In this document: positions 42,454-50,131 of the stretch, piece by piece
Layout of the letters: every line of letters starts with the position of its first letter
How positions within the stretch are numbered: the stretch's first letter is position 1
Assembly (NCBI GenBank): GCA_905205665.1
Contig: CAJLEF010000002.1
Span: 1-64,000 of the forward strand
Reading direction: 5' to 3'
From: an uncultured Bacillota bacterium
GTDB taxonomy: Bacteria > Bacillota_I > Bacilli_A > RF39 > UBA660
Length of the DNA stretch: 64,000 bases
Translations under genes and position numbers: made by a program
The notes under the pieces: model-generated
What the model was told of the DNA's origin: nothing
What the model saw: only the letters and a program-made list of their open reading frames with translations
The model's database searches: none

Positions 42454-43430
42454 TCTGAAACCTCCAAACTAACAGCATGAGCAATGGCTGGAATTGATAT
42501 TTTTTGATTGACCAAAAAAGGATTATGTAAAGAACCTGTACCAATAAGTAAAATATGATGGTATTTATGTGATTTTAGGATTTTACCAAAAAGATACAAT
42601 GGTAAAGCTACTGGTCCACTGGCTCCCGAAGCTGTCTGTTCTTGGCTTTTCAAATAAAGTTCACATCCCGCATCAAAATGTTTAGGCATTTTTAGCGCAT
42701 AAACTTGTTTTAAATATTCTTGTAATATCTTGGAACCGACACATCCTAAGTCACCCGTTAAAATTAAATCATAATAATCAATAGGCCTTTTCAATTCTTT
42801 TAAATGATCTGCTAAAACTTTAGCCGCGGCTGGAGCCATTATTGCTCCCATATTATTCGCGTCTTTCTGCCCCATATCAACGACTGTTCCTACTGTATAA
42901 CTTTCCAATTTAATAGGTGTTTTATTTTTAGTTAGTAAAACCGCTACACTTCCTGTTGCTGTAAAGGTTGAAGTTTTTGGTCTTGGTGCCCCGTATTCAA
43001 TTGGGTAGCGAAATTGCTTTTCAGCCGCTAAATTATGTGATGAAGTCACGCAAAGAGCATTGGCTTTAGTCTTACTTTCTATAAAAGTTGCTGCCGTAAA
43101 AAGACTTTCTATAAAAGATGCACAAGCAGAATAAACTCCTAAATAAGGAAAATCATAAAAACTTGCCGCATAACTAGAGGTACCTATTTGATTTGATAAA
43201 TCTCCGGAAACTAAAAGAGAAATATCTTTCGCAAGCAAATGATTTTTAGCTAAAAGATTATCAATCGCTACTTTTTGCATTTTTATTTCTGATTGTTCAA
43301 ACGTATGAGCCTTAAAATAAAAATCTTCTAAAGTCATATCAAAATCTTTGACACTTCCCTCTTTTTCAAAAGGTCCCGCGATGGTAAAAGAATCCGCAAT
43401 ATAAACATTATTGATTTTTTTACTAGCCAT
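42450..43430 (-). CDS. spoVAD: Stage V sporulation protein AD
   Basis: A 326-aa thiolase-fold protein that binds dipicolinic acid at the inner spore membrane. FPYLGVYSACASFIESLFTA carries the cysteine-like active site segment, with SSHNLAAEKQFRYPIEYGAPRPKTSTFT and LTGDLGCVGSKIL also typical. It overlaps spoVAC by 8 bases and spoVAE by 4. Confidence 0.95.
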   Translation of the reverse strand: MASKKINNVYIADSFTIAGPFEKEGSVKDFDMTLEDFYFKAHTFEQSEIKMQKVAIDNLLAKNHLLAKDISLLVSGDLSNQIGTSSYAASFYDFPYLGVYSACASFIESLFTAATFIESKTKANALCVTSSHNLAAEKQFRYPIEYGAPRPKTSTFTATGSVAVLLTKNKTPIKLESYTVGTVVDMGQKDANNMGAIMAPAAAKVLADHLKELKRPIDYYDLILTGDLGCVGSKILQEYLKQVYALKMPKHFDAGCELYLKSQEQTASGASGPVALPLYLFGKILKSHKYHHILLIGTGSLHNPFLVNQKISIPAIAHAVSLEVSE

Positions 43431-43860
43431 AAATAATCACCCCTAAAATACCTAAGAAAAAGGCACTTACCATTCCATATAATAAAACACTGCCGGCAAG
43501 GCTAAAGAAGTTGGAACCTAAACCTGTAATCAAGCCATCTCTTCTATAATCTAAGGCAGCCGATGTAACAGAATGAGCAAAACCAGTTGTTGGTAAAAAA
43601 AGTCCGGCTTGACAAGTACTCACCCAATTATCAAAGAAGCCAAGAGATGTTAAAAAACTAGACAAAAATATCATCGTAATACAAAGCCATATAAAGGCTT
43701 CTTTCATAGGAATGCCAAAACTATTTTCTAAGACAAAAACAAATATTTGGCTAACAAGACCAAGACATCCTCCTACTACAAAAGACACAATAGCTCTTTT
43801 TAACTTTGGTTCTTTTGGTTTTAATTCATCTACCAATTTTTGATATTCATCTTTGTTCAT
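43423..43860 (-). CDS. spoVAC: Stage V sporulation protein AC
   Basis: A 145-aa membrane protein, the mechanosensitive pore subunit of the SpoVA channel. Marks are RAIVSFVVGGCLGLVSQ, DNWVSTCQAGLFLPTTGFAHSV and GLITGLGSNFFSLAGSVLLYG. It is first in spoVAC-AD-AE; spoVAA, AB and AF are absent here. The ATG at 43860 follows GGGTGA; a GTG three codons earlier is also possible. Confidence 0.94.
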   Translation of the reverse strand: MNKDEYQKLVDELKPKEPKLKRAIVSFVVGGCLGLVSQIFVFVLENSFGIPMKEAFIWLCITMIFLSSFLTSLGFFDNWVSTCQAGLFLPTTGFAHSVTSAALDYRRDGLITGLGSNFFSLAGSVLLYGMVSAFFLGILGVIIYG

Positions 43861-43876
43861 AAAATTCACCCAACCA

Positions 43877-43905
43877 TAGTATGATATGTTTTTTTATTTT
43901 TATGC
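43877..43905 (-). promoter_or_regulatory. Forespore (sigma-F/G type) promoter of the spoVA operon
   Basis: Minus strand: GCATA (43905-43901), a 17-base spacer, CATACTA (43883-43877), matching the GYATA / CATnnTA forespore consensus, about 17-20 bases before spoVAC. Confidence 0.72.
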
Positions 43906-43920
43906 TTAAAGTTTCAAGGT

Positions 43921-43949
43921 TTGACAGGCAATCAAATGTATGGTACTCT
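43921..43949 (+). promoter_or_regulatory. lexA promoter
   Basis: TTGACA (43921-43926), a 17-base spacer ending TGG, TACTCT (43944-43949). No CGAACnnnnGTTCG-type SOS operator is seen in or beside it. Confidence 0.6.
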
Positions 43950-43966
43950 TTTAAAGAGGTGTAGAA

Positions 43967-44593
43967 ATGGAAGAAAGTGTAAAGTTAACAGCTAAGCAAG
44001 AAAAAGTTTTGGATTGTATCAAAAAATACCAAGCTGAACATGGATTTCCTCCAGCAGTCAGGGAAATTTGTGAAATATTAGGATTATCTAGTCCGGCGAC
44101 AGTCCAATCGCATATTAACAATTTAAAAAAAGCAGGTGTTATTAGAAACTCCAGTAATAAATTTAGAACAATTGAACTATTAGTAGAAAATGAATATTTA
44201 AATGAACAAGAAGGAATCATTAAAGTCCCTTTACTTGGCAAAGTAACCGCTGGTAATCCAATTGAAGCTATCGAAAAACCAAATGAATTTTTTGAACTTC
44301 CTGCTTGTCTTGTTCCTTTAAATAAAACCGTATTTACTTTAAAAGTAAGTGGCGAATCGATGATAAATAAAGGTATTCATGATGGTGACATTGTTATTTT
44401 AGAAAAGCAAAATACCGCGAACAATGGTGATATTGTGGTAGCCATGACAGACGAAAATGAAGTTACCTTAAAAACTTTTTACAAAGAAGATGGACATATT
44501 AGACTTCAACCAGAAAATGATACCATGAGTCCATTTATCTTTAATAACGTGACTATTTTAGGAAAAGCTATTGGTTTATTTCATCAATTTTAA
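43967..44593 (+). CDS. lexA: LexA repressor
   Basis: A 208-aa SOS repressor. The N-terminal winged helix (LTAKQEKVLDCIKKYQ, GFPPAVREICEILGLSSPATVQSHINNL), the cleavage site Ala-Gly in VTAGNPIEA, the nucleophile Ser in VSGESMINKG and the Lys in VTLKTFYK are all present. The length is normal. Confidence 0.96.
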   Translation: MEESVKLTAKQEKVLDCIKKYQAEHGFPPAVREICEILGLSSPATVQSHINNLKKAGVIRNSSNKFRTIELLVENEYLNEQEGIIKVPLLGKVTAGNPIEAIEKPNEFFELPACLVPLNKTVFTLKVSGESMINKGIHDGDIVILEKQNTANNGDIVVAMTDENEVTLKTFYKEDGHIRLQPENDTMSPFIFNNVTILGKAIGLFHQF

Positions 44594-44624
44594 AAAGCAC
44601 TCTTAACTAAAGGGTGTTTTTTTG
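44592..44624 (+). terminator. Rho-independent terminator of lexA
   Basis: An imperfect AAAGCACTCTT/AAGGGTGTTT stem followed by T7. Confidence 0.65.
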
Positions 44625-44627
44625 TAT

Positions 44628-44662
44628 AAAAAAAGCACTTGCTTCACTAACAAATGCTTTTA
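44628..44662 (-). terminator. Rho-independent terminator of the phosphoketolase gene
   Basis: Minus strand: AAAAGCATTTG/CAAGTGCTTTT stem (one G-U pair) and T-run at the stop codon. Confidence 0.75.
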
Positions 44663-47008
44663 TATATTCCAATGCCAATTAATAATTTCTTCCAAATCTT
44701 TACCATATTCTTTAATATAAGCAGCATGTTTTTTTAATTGTTCATTACAATACTCTTCTAGGGCTTTCGTATCAAATTCTGGTAAATATTTTAAAGCTAA
44801 TAAAATCAAATGATAACGGTCTAATTTATTTTGAACTCGCATATCAAAAGGTGTCGTAATAGTGCCTTCTTCAATATATCCCCGAACATGAATATTTTGG
44901 TTTGTTCTTTTATAAGTTAATTCATGAACAACATTAGGGTAACCATGGAAAGCAAAAACAACCGGTTTATTTTTAGTAAAAATGGCATCAAATTCTTTAT
45001 CTGTTAAACCATGTGGATGATCTTCATGACTTTCTAATTTCATCAAGTCTACCACATTTACAACACGTACTTTCAAATTAGGTAACCAACTACGTAAAAT
45101 ACTTGTTGCTGCCATGACTTCTAAAGTAGGCGTATCCCCGGCACAGGCTAAAACAAGGTCAGGATTATTATCTAAGTCATTACTTGCAAAACCAAAGATA
45201 CCAATTCCTTTTTCGCAATGTCTAATGGCTTCTTTCATACTTAACCACTCAGGACGTGGATGTTTACTGGCAATAATTAAATTAATATAATTTTCACTTT
45301 GTAAACAATGATCCATTACAGATATTAAAGTATTCGCATCACATGGTAAATAAATGCGAGCAATAGACGATTTTTTAGTTAAGATATGGTTAATCATTCC
45401 AGGATCTTGATGCGTATAGCCATTATGATCTTGTTGCCAACAATGACTAGTAACTAGAAGATTTAAACTAGCAATTGGTTTACGCCAATTAAGTTCTTTA
45501 GATACCTTTAACCATTTCGCATGTTGACTAATCATAGAATCTACAATTCGCATGAAAGATTCGTAACTATGGAAAATACCATGTCTTCCTGTTAAAAGAT
45601 AACCTTCTAATAATCCTTCACAAACATGTTCAGATAGCATAGAGTCAATAATACGTCCTTCGGTACTTAATAACTCATCATCTTCATAGATTTTACCTTC
45701 AAATTGCCTTTTCGTCACTTCAAAGACAGAATATAAACGATTCGATAAGGCTTCATCAGGTCCAAAAATCCGGAAATTAGTAGGGTTTAAAGCTACAACA
45801 TCTTTTAAATAACGGCCTAAAACTTTCATATCTTCTTTTTCATCATTACCAGGATATGGAATACGGATACCATATTTTAAAATATTTGGTAATTTCAAAG
45901 GCTCTTTTAAAAGACCACCGTTGGCATTTTTATTAGCACTCATGCACCTTTCTTTAACAGGTATCATGCGATATTTATCTTTTAATCTTCCCTTTTCATC
46001 AAAAAGTTCTTCAGGATGATAACTCTTAAGCCATCTTTCAAGTTCTTCAAGACTTTCAGGATGTTCTTTAGTAACTTCAATTGGAACTTGATGAGATCTA
46101 AAAGAGTCTTCGATTTTTTTGCCATCAATTTCCTTAGGCCCTGTAAATCCTTTAGGTGTCTTTAAAATTATCATAGGCCAAATAGGTCTTTTCGTTATGC
46201 CTTTTTCCCTAGCAGCCTCTTGGATCATTTTAATTCTTTCAACGACTTCATCCATGACAGTAGCCATTTGTTCATGAATATTTTCTTTATTTTGATAATC
46301 AACAATATAAGGTTCCCAACCACAGCCTTTAAAGAAAGATATTAATTCTTCTTCACTAATACGAGCAAAAATAGTAGGATTGGCAATCTTATAGCCATTT
46401 AAATGTAAGATAGGTAAAACTACTCCATCGTTTTTAGCATTTAAAAGTTTATTACAATGCCAACTCGTAGCTAAAGGTCCTGTCTCTGCTTCGCCATCTC
46501 CCACGATAACGGTGGCAATTAAATCTGGATTATCTAAAACAGCCCCGAAAGCATGAACTAAGCTATAGCCAAGTTCTCCACCCTCATTAATACTTCCTGG
46601 CACTTCTGGAGCAACATGACTAGAAGTACCACCTGGAAAACTAAAATGTTTTAAAAATTTTCTTAAACCCTCTTCGTCTTCCGTGAATTCTTTATACACA
46701 TCGGCATAAGTTCCTTCAAAATAAGAATTAGCCATCGCAGATTGCCCAGCATGACCAGGTCCTACAATCCACATCATATTTAAATTATATTTTTCAATGA
46801 CACGATTACAATGAACATAACATAAATTTTGTCCAGGAGCACTGCCCCAGTGACCTACTAATTTACTTTTTATATCATCAAATGTTAAAGGTCTTCTTAA
46901 AAGGGGATTATCCTTTAAATAAAGTGCCGCGGCAGATACATAATTTGTCGCCCTAAAATAGCCGTCTATTCTTTTTAATTCTTCTTCACTTAACGTAACT
47001 TTTTGCAT
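44660..47008 (-). CDS. xfp: Xylulose-5-phosphate/fructose-6-phosphate phosphoketolase
   Basis: A 782-aa TPP enzyme that splits xylulose-5-P (or fructose-6-P) to acetyl-phosphate, the key step of heterofermentative sugar use. The markers VGHWGSAPGQNLCYVHCNR, GPGHAGQ, FPGGTSSHVAPEVPGSINEGGELGYSL, the TPP motif VGDGEAETGPLATSWHCNKLLN, and ESFMRIVDSMISQHAKWLK / HNGYTHQDPG are intact. Length is normal. It stands alone; with transketolase 3 kb away it gives a pentose-phosphate-based energy route. Confidence 0.97.
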   Translation of the reverse strand: MQKVTLSEEELKRIDGYFRATNYVSAAALYLKDNPLLRRPLTFDDIKSKLVGHWGSAPGQNLCYVHCNRVIEKYNLNMMWIVGPGHAGQSAMANSYFEGTYADVYKEFTEDEEGLRKFLKHFSFPGGTSSHVAPEVPGSINEGGELGYSLVHAFGAVLDNPDLIATVIVGDGEAETGPLATSWHCNKLLNAKNDGVVLPILHLNGYKIANPTIFARISEEELISFFKGCGWEPYIVDYQNKENIHEQMATVMDEVVERIKMIQEAAREKGITKRPIWPMIILKTPKGFTGPKEIDGKKIEDSFRSHQVPIEVTKEHPESLEELERWLKSYHPEELFDEKGRLKDKYRMIPVKERCMSANKNANGGLLKEPLKLPNILKYGIRIPYPGNDEKEDMKVLGRYLKDVVALNPTNFRIFGPDEALSNRLYSVFEVTKRQFEGKIYEDDELLSTEGRIIDSMLSEHVCEGLLEGYLLTGRHGIFHSYESFMRIVDSMISQHAKWLKVSKELNWRKPIASLNLLVTSHCWQQDHNGYTHQDPGMINHILTKKSSIARIYLPCDANTLISVMDHCLQSENYINLIIASKHPRPEWLSMKEAIRHCEKGIGIFGFASNDLDNNPDLVLACAGDTPTLEVMAATSILRSWLPNLKVRVVNVVDLMKLESHEDHPHGLTDKEFDAIFTKNKPVVFAFHGYPNVVHELTYKRTNQNIHVRGYIEEGTITTPFDMRVQNKLDRYHLILLALKYLPEFDTKALEEYCNEQLKKHAAYIKEYGKDLEEIINWHWNI

Positions 47009-47048
47009 ATGATTACCCTCTCTATTCTATAATCAGTATACAATAATT

Positions 47049-47084
47049 ATGAAAAAAACACTAGTCCAATTTAGTGTTTTTAGT
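47049..47084 (-). terminator. Rho-independent terminator of mscL
   Basis: Minus strand: AAAAACACTA/TAGTGTTTTT stem with a short loop and T-run after the mscL stop. Confidence 0.75.
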
Positions 47085-47103
47085 TTTTAAAAATTTTCTT
47101 TTC

Positions 47104-47490
47104 TTACTTATTTTGTTCTTTTAGTAAATCTCTAATGTCTTCTAAAAGTTTAACTTCTGCACTTTTTTTAGGAGCTTCTTTTTTAGCTTCTTCTTTCTTT
47201 TCTAAATGAGTAATCTTATTAATAAATTTAACTAATAAGAAAATACAGAAAGAAACAATCAAAAAGTCAATAACACTTTGAATAAACATACCATATTGGA
47301 TATTTGCATCTTTAATGGTAATAGATAATCCAGAAAAATCAATACCACCTAAAATAATTCCTAAAATGGGTGATAAAATGTTATTCACAAGAGAACTGAC
47401 AATACTAGAAAAAGCACCTCCAACAATAACGCCGACAGCTAAATCTAAAACATTTCCTCTTTTGATAAACTCTTTAAATTCTTTAATCAT
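47104..47490 (-). CDS. mscL: Large-conductance mechanosensitive channel
   Basis: A 128-aa membrane channel that opens under hypo-osmotic stress. The first helix FKEFIKRGNVLDLAVGVIVGGAFSSIV, the NNILSPILGIILGG loop and the second helix FLIVSFCIFLLVKFINKI are diagnostic; a charged cytoplasmic helix ends the protein. I use the ATG at 47490, downstream of GAGAGGAAG. Confidence 0.96.
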   Translation of the reverse strand: MIKEFKEFIKRGNVLDLAVGVIVGGAFSSIVSSLVNNILSPILGIILGGIDFSGLSITIKDANIQYGMFIQSVIDFLIVSFCIFLLVKFINKITHLEKKEEAKKEAPKKSAEVKLLEDIRDLLKEQNK

Positions 47491-47543
47491 TATTACTACT
47501 TCCTCTCTTGTTAAGAATAACACATTTAGAAGGTAAAGTGCAA

Positions 47544-47568
47544 AAAAAAGTCCTTTAAAGGGACTTTA
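47544..47568 (-). terminator. Terminator of the tRNA-Arg/tRNA-Pro unit
   Basis: Minus strand: AAAGTCC/GGACTTT stem and T8, about 12 bases after tRNA-Pro. Confidence 0.8.
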
Positions 47569-47578
47569 ATAAACAAAA

Positions 47579-47655
47579 TGGTCGAGAAGACAGGACTCGA
47601 ACCTGCGACCCCTTGGTCCCAAACCAAGTGCACTACCAAATTGTGCTACTTCTCG
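47579..47655 (-). tRNA. tRNA-Pro (anticodon TGG)
   Basis: 77 nt with encoded CCA. The acceptor is CGAGAAG/CTTCTCG and the anticodon loop TTTGGGA. Confidence 0.94.
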
Positions 47656-47664
47656 ACATATAAA

Positions 47665-47741
47665 TGGTGTACCCAAAGGGAGTCGAACCCCTAACCTTTA
47701 GATCCGTAGTCTAACGCTCTATCCAATTGAGCTATGGGTAC
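47665..47741 (-). tRNA. tRNA-Arg (anticodon ACG)
   Basis: 77 nt with encoded CCA. The acceptor is GTACCCA/TGGGTAC and the anticodon loop CTACGGA (A34 would be modified to inosine). Confidence 0.94.
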
Positions 47742-47760
47742 ATTTTTCACTTGCATATTG

Positions 47761-47789
47761 ATTATAAACGATATCAATCAAAATTACAA
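47761..47789 (-). promoter_or_regulatory. Promoter of tRNA-Arg/tRNA-Pro
   Basis: Minus strand: TTGTAA (47789-47784), a 17-base spacer, TATAAT (47766-47761), about 20 bases before tRNA-Arg. Confidence 0.75.
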
Positions 47790-47799
47790 GTGATTTTTT

Positions 47800-48009
47800 C
47801 TAATTTTCTTCTTTTTGAATATGTAAAACATCTTCATTTTTGTAGAAGCCACATTTAGCGCATGCACGGTGTGGTCTTAAAGCTGCACCACATTTAGGGC
47901 AAGTTGCAATAGTTCCAACTTCCTTTTTTAAATGTGTACGACGCATTCTTTTCTTTGTTTTACTAGTTCTTCTAAAAGGAACAGCAAATAATTGAAGGTT
48001 TAGTTTCAT
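47800..48009 (-). CDS. rpmF: Ribosomal protein L32 with Prp-type N-terminal leader
   Basis: A 69-aa large-subunit protein. The body VPFRRTSKTKKRMRRTH and the zinc ribbon CPKCG...RACAKCGFY are diagnostic L32. Instead of starting at the usual Met-Ala-Val-Pro, it begins MKLNLQLF-AVPFRR. The added eight residues match the LNLQFFA leader of Firmicute L27, which the Prp cysteine protease removes after Phe. The ATG at 48009 has AAGGAG seven bases upstream, and there is no start codon at the Ala, so the leader is genuine. Cleavage would restore the normal Ala-Val-Pro end. It follows yceD by 4 bases, the usual pairing. Confidence 0.95.
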   Translation of the reverse strand: MKLNLQLFAVPFRRTSKTKKRMRRTHLKKEVGTIATCPKCGAALRPHRACAKCGFYKNEDVLHIQKEEN

Positions 48010-48013
48010 AGTT

Positions 48014-48490
48014 TCACTCCTTTTCCTTATCCAATAACTCCAATAGAGGAGCTAGCCTTGGATCGACATTTTCTCCACTCTCATTCCCATTTACTTGATA
48101 ACCTTCCTCTTTAAGATTTAACTCATCAGATTCGGTATAACTAATTGGAATTTCCAGTACAATATTTTCCCATAAAATACTCAGAATATCAAGTGTATTT
48201 TGTGAATTTTCCAAAAATCTGCCACATATTTCACTGTCTTCTTCAATTTTTTCTTCAAAATCAAGATGAACAGGATAAGACACTGGTTTACAAGTTCTCG
48301 CGTCACTTAAAGTAAGAGTTAAATCTGCTTTTAAAACTAAATGATAATCTTGATTAGCATCCAAAAGAATATCAATAGATAAATTAAAAGGAGGAACATC
48401 TAAAATGCCGGTAGGCTCATAAAGTTCTTTATCTAAATGAACAGAAACATCCTCATGTAAAGGACGGACAAATACTTTTTGTAAATCCAC
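48014..48490 (-). CDS. yceD: YceD family (DUF177) protein
   Basis: A 158-aa protein normally encoded next to rpmF, linked in plants and bacteria to 23S rRNA maturation. The Cys-containing DARTCKPVSYPVHLDFEEKI core and the acidic GENVDPRLAPLLELL tail are typical. I choose the GTG at 48490: it has AAAGGTGAT upstream, whereas the ATG at 48514 would lie at or before the predicted transcription start. Confidence 0.85.
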   Translation of the reverse strand: MDLQKVFVRPLHEDVSVHLDKELYEPTGILDVPPFNLSIDILLDANQDYHLVLKADLTLTLSDARTCKPVSYPVHLDFEEKIEEDSEICGRFLENSQNTLDILSILWENIVLEIPISYTESDELNLKEEGYQVNGNESGENVDPRLAPLLELLDKEKE

Positions 48491-48516
48491 ATTTATCACC
48501 TTTCTTCTGTACATGT

Positions 48517-48545
48517 ATTATACCTTTAAAAATAATTTTACACAA
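48517..48545 (-). promoter_or_regulatory. yceD-rpmF promoter
   Basis: Minus strand: TTGTGT (48545-48540), a 17-base spacer, TATAAT (48522-48517). Its -35 overlaps that of the divergent tmcAL promoter. Confidence 0.7.
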
Positions 48546-48565
48546 GTAGGAGTTCATGATAAACT
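48537..48565 (+). promoter_or_regulatory. tmcAL promoter
   Basis: TTTACA (48537-48542), a 17-base spacer, TAAACT (48560-48565), about 19 bases before the ATG. Confidence 0.5.
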
Positions 48566-48583
48566 AAAAAAAGAGGTGAAAAT

Positions 48584-49693
48584 ATGCAAATTATTGGTAT
48601 TATCTGTGAATACTCCCCTTTTCATAATGGTCATATCTATCATATAGAAGAAATAAAAAAGAAATATCCTTCTTCTTTAATTATTTTATGTTTAAATGGT
48701 TATTTTTTAGAAAGAGGTCAAATAAGTCTTTTAAGTAAGGAAGATAAAACAAAGATTGCTCTTATGAATAAGGTAGATATTGTTATGGAACTTCCCACTT
48801 TATTTGGAACACAATCAGCAGATACTTTTGCTAATATAAGTGTTTCTTTATTACATCACTTAGGTGTTAAAAAAATCATTTTTGGTAGTGAAACCGAAGA
48901 TGCTTTGAAACTTCACCATTTAGCCTCATTACAATTAGAAGAAAATTTCCAACTTAAAAAAAGTCCTCTTTCTTATCCCGAACGATTAAATGAAGCTTTA
49001 AAGGAAGAAGAAAAAATCGGACCTAATGACATTTTAGCAATTTCTTATATTAAGGCTATTTTAAAAAATAATTATGATATGACCTATGAAACTATTTTAA
49101 GAACCAATGATTTTCATGATATTAAAGCAAAAGAAAAAATTATCTCTGCTTCTAATATCCGTCATAAACTAGAAAAAAAAGAAGATGTTTCTTTCTATAT
49201 GCCAAAAGAATCTTTAGAAGCCTTAAATAAAATTAATGAATCTTTGCTTTTTGAACTTCTTCGCTTTAAGATACTTACCGAAAACAATTTAAATGCTTAT
49301 TTAGACGTAACGGAAGGCTTAGATAACAAATTAAAAAAAGAAATACTAAATGTTCAAACATTAAAAGAACTTTTAGAGCATTTAAAAAGCAAACGATATA
49401 CTTACAACCGATTAAATAGAATGCTTATTCATATCTTACTTGGTATTACTAAAGAAGATGTTAAAACGCCTTTAACTTATGTAAAAATTTTAGGTTTTAA
49501 CAAACGTGGTCAAGACTACTTAAAAAATAATAAGCCTTCTTTAAGGACTTCAATAGATTATAGTAGTCGTGTTTATGAAATTGAAAAAAGAGCATCTTAT
49601 TTATATCAGATTTTATCTTCTAAAAATACCATGATTTTTGATAATTTAAATCAACCTATCATTGTAAAAGATAAAGAATCTAACCAAAAATAA
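48584..49693 (+). CDS. tmcAL: tRNA(Met) cytidine acetate ligase
   Basis: A 369-aa nucleotidyltransferase-fold enzyme (YlbM/TmcAL) that acetylates C34 of elongator tRNA-Met using acetate and ATP. The HIGH-type motif is in EYSPFHNGHIYHI, with FLERGQISLLSKEDKTKIAL, VDIVMELPTLFGTQSAD and ISASNIRHKL following. It is divergent from yceD-rpmF, its neighbours in B. subtilis too. Its 3' end overlaps the convergent sirA-like gene by 43 bases. Confidence 0.9.
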   Translation: MQIIGIICEYSPFHNGHIYHIEEIKKKYPSSLIILCLNGYFLERGQISLLSKEDKTKIALMNKVDIVMELPTLFGTQSADTFANISVSLLHHLGVKKIIFGSETEDALKLHHLASLQLEENFQLKKSPLSYPERLNEALKEEEKIGPNDILAISYIKAILKNNYDMTYETILRTNDFHDIKAKEKIISASNIRHKLEKKEDVSFYMPKESLEALNKINESLLFELLRFKILTENNLNAYLDVTEGLDNKLKKEILNVQTLKELLEHLKSKRYTYNRLNRMLIHILLGITKEDVKTPLTYVKILGFNKRGQDYLKNNKPSLRTSIDYSSRVYEIEKRASYLYQILSSKNTMIFDNLNQPIIVKDKESNQK

Positions 49694-50076
49694 TCTTTTT
49701 CCTTAAAATCACAAACAAAAAAGTTGTGATTTTTTTGTAGTTCTTCAAAAAATTTAGGTTTAACTACATTTGTTTCCATTTTTAAATAAGTTTTATATAA
49801 TTTTAAAATAGTATTTTCTTTTCTAAAAACATCATGTAAAGAATGAACATTTTTATATTTAGTATAAAAATAATTTTCTTTATACTTTTTAAATAAAGAT
49901 ATATCTAAATTTTTAATAGGAATAGGATTAATAAGTTGTCTAATAAATTGATAACTGGTTTCTAAATCTAAATTTTGATAATAAATCGTTTCTAATGTTT
50001 TAAATAACTCATAAGGATTGTCTTTTAATAAAGCTACTAACTCTGGTTTAATTTCAAAAAAATAAAATGTTCTCAT
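49651..50076 (-). CDS. sirA: Sporulation inhibitor of replication SirA
   Basis: A 141-aa protein that resembles B. subtilis SirA, which binds DnaA domain I to stop re-initiation in sporulating cells. Shared features are the start TFYFFEIKPE, the centre QFIRQLINPIPIKNLDISL and the end FFVCDFKEKDYFWLDSL (B. subtilis has QPIPI and AMDFNSKRYGWL at the same places). Its position directly after transketolase is also the B. subtilis arrangement. Similarity is weak overall, so confidence rests on motif plus context. Confidence 0.72.
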   Translation of the reverse strand: MRTFYFFEIKPELVALLKDNPYELFKTLETIYYQNLDLETSYQFIRQLINPIPIKNLDISLFKKYKENYFYTKYKNVHSLHDVFRKENTILKLYKTYLKMETNVVKPKFFEELQKNHNFFVCDFKEKDYFWLDSLSFTMIG

Positions 50077-50131
50077 ACTCTTTCACCCTCTTTAGAATAG
50101 CAAAAAAGTTGAAAACATTTTGTCGAATTAA

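Noticed and set aside
43911..43966. SOS operator in front of lexA
   Set aside because: No CGAACnnnnGTTCG-like palindrome is present in the promoter region; a divergent operator type cannot be excluded.
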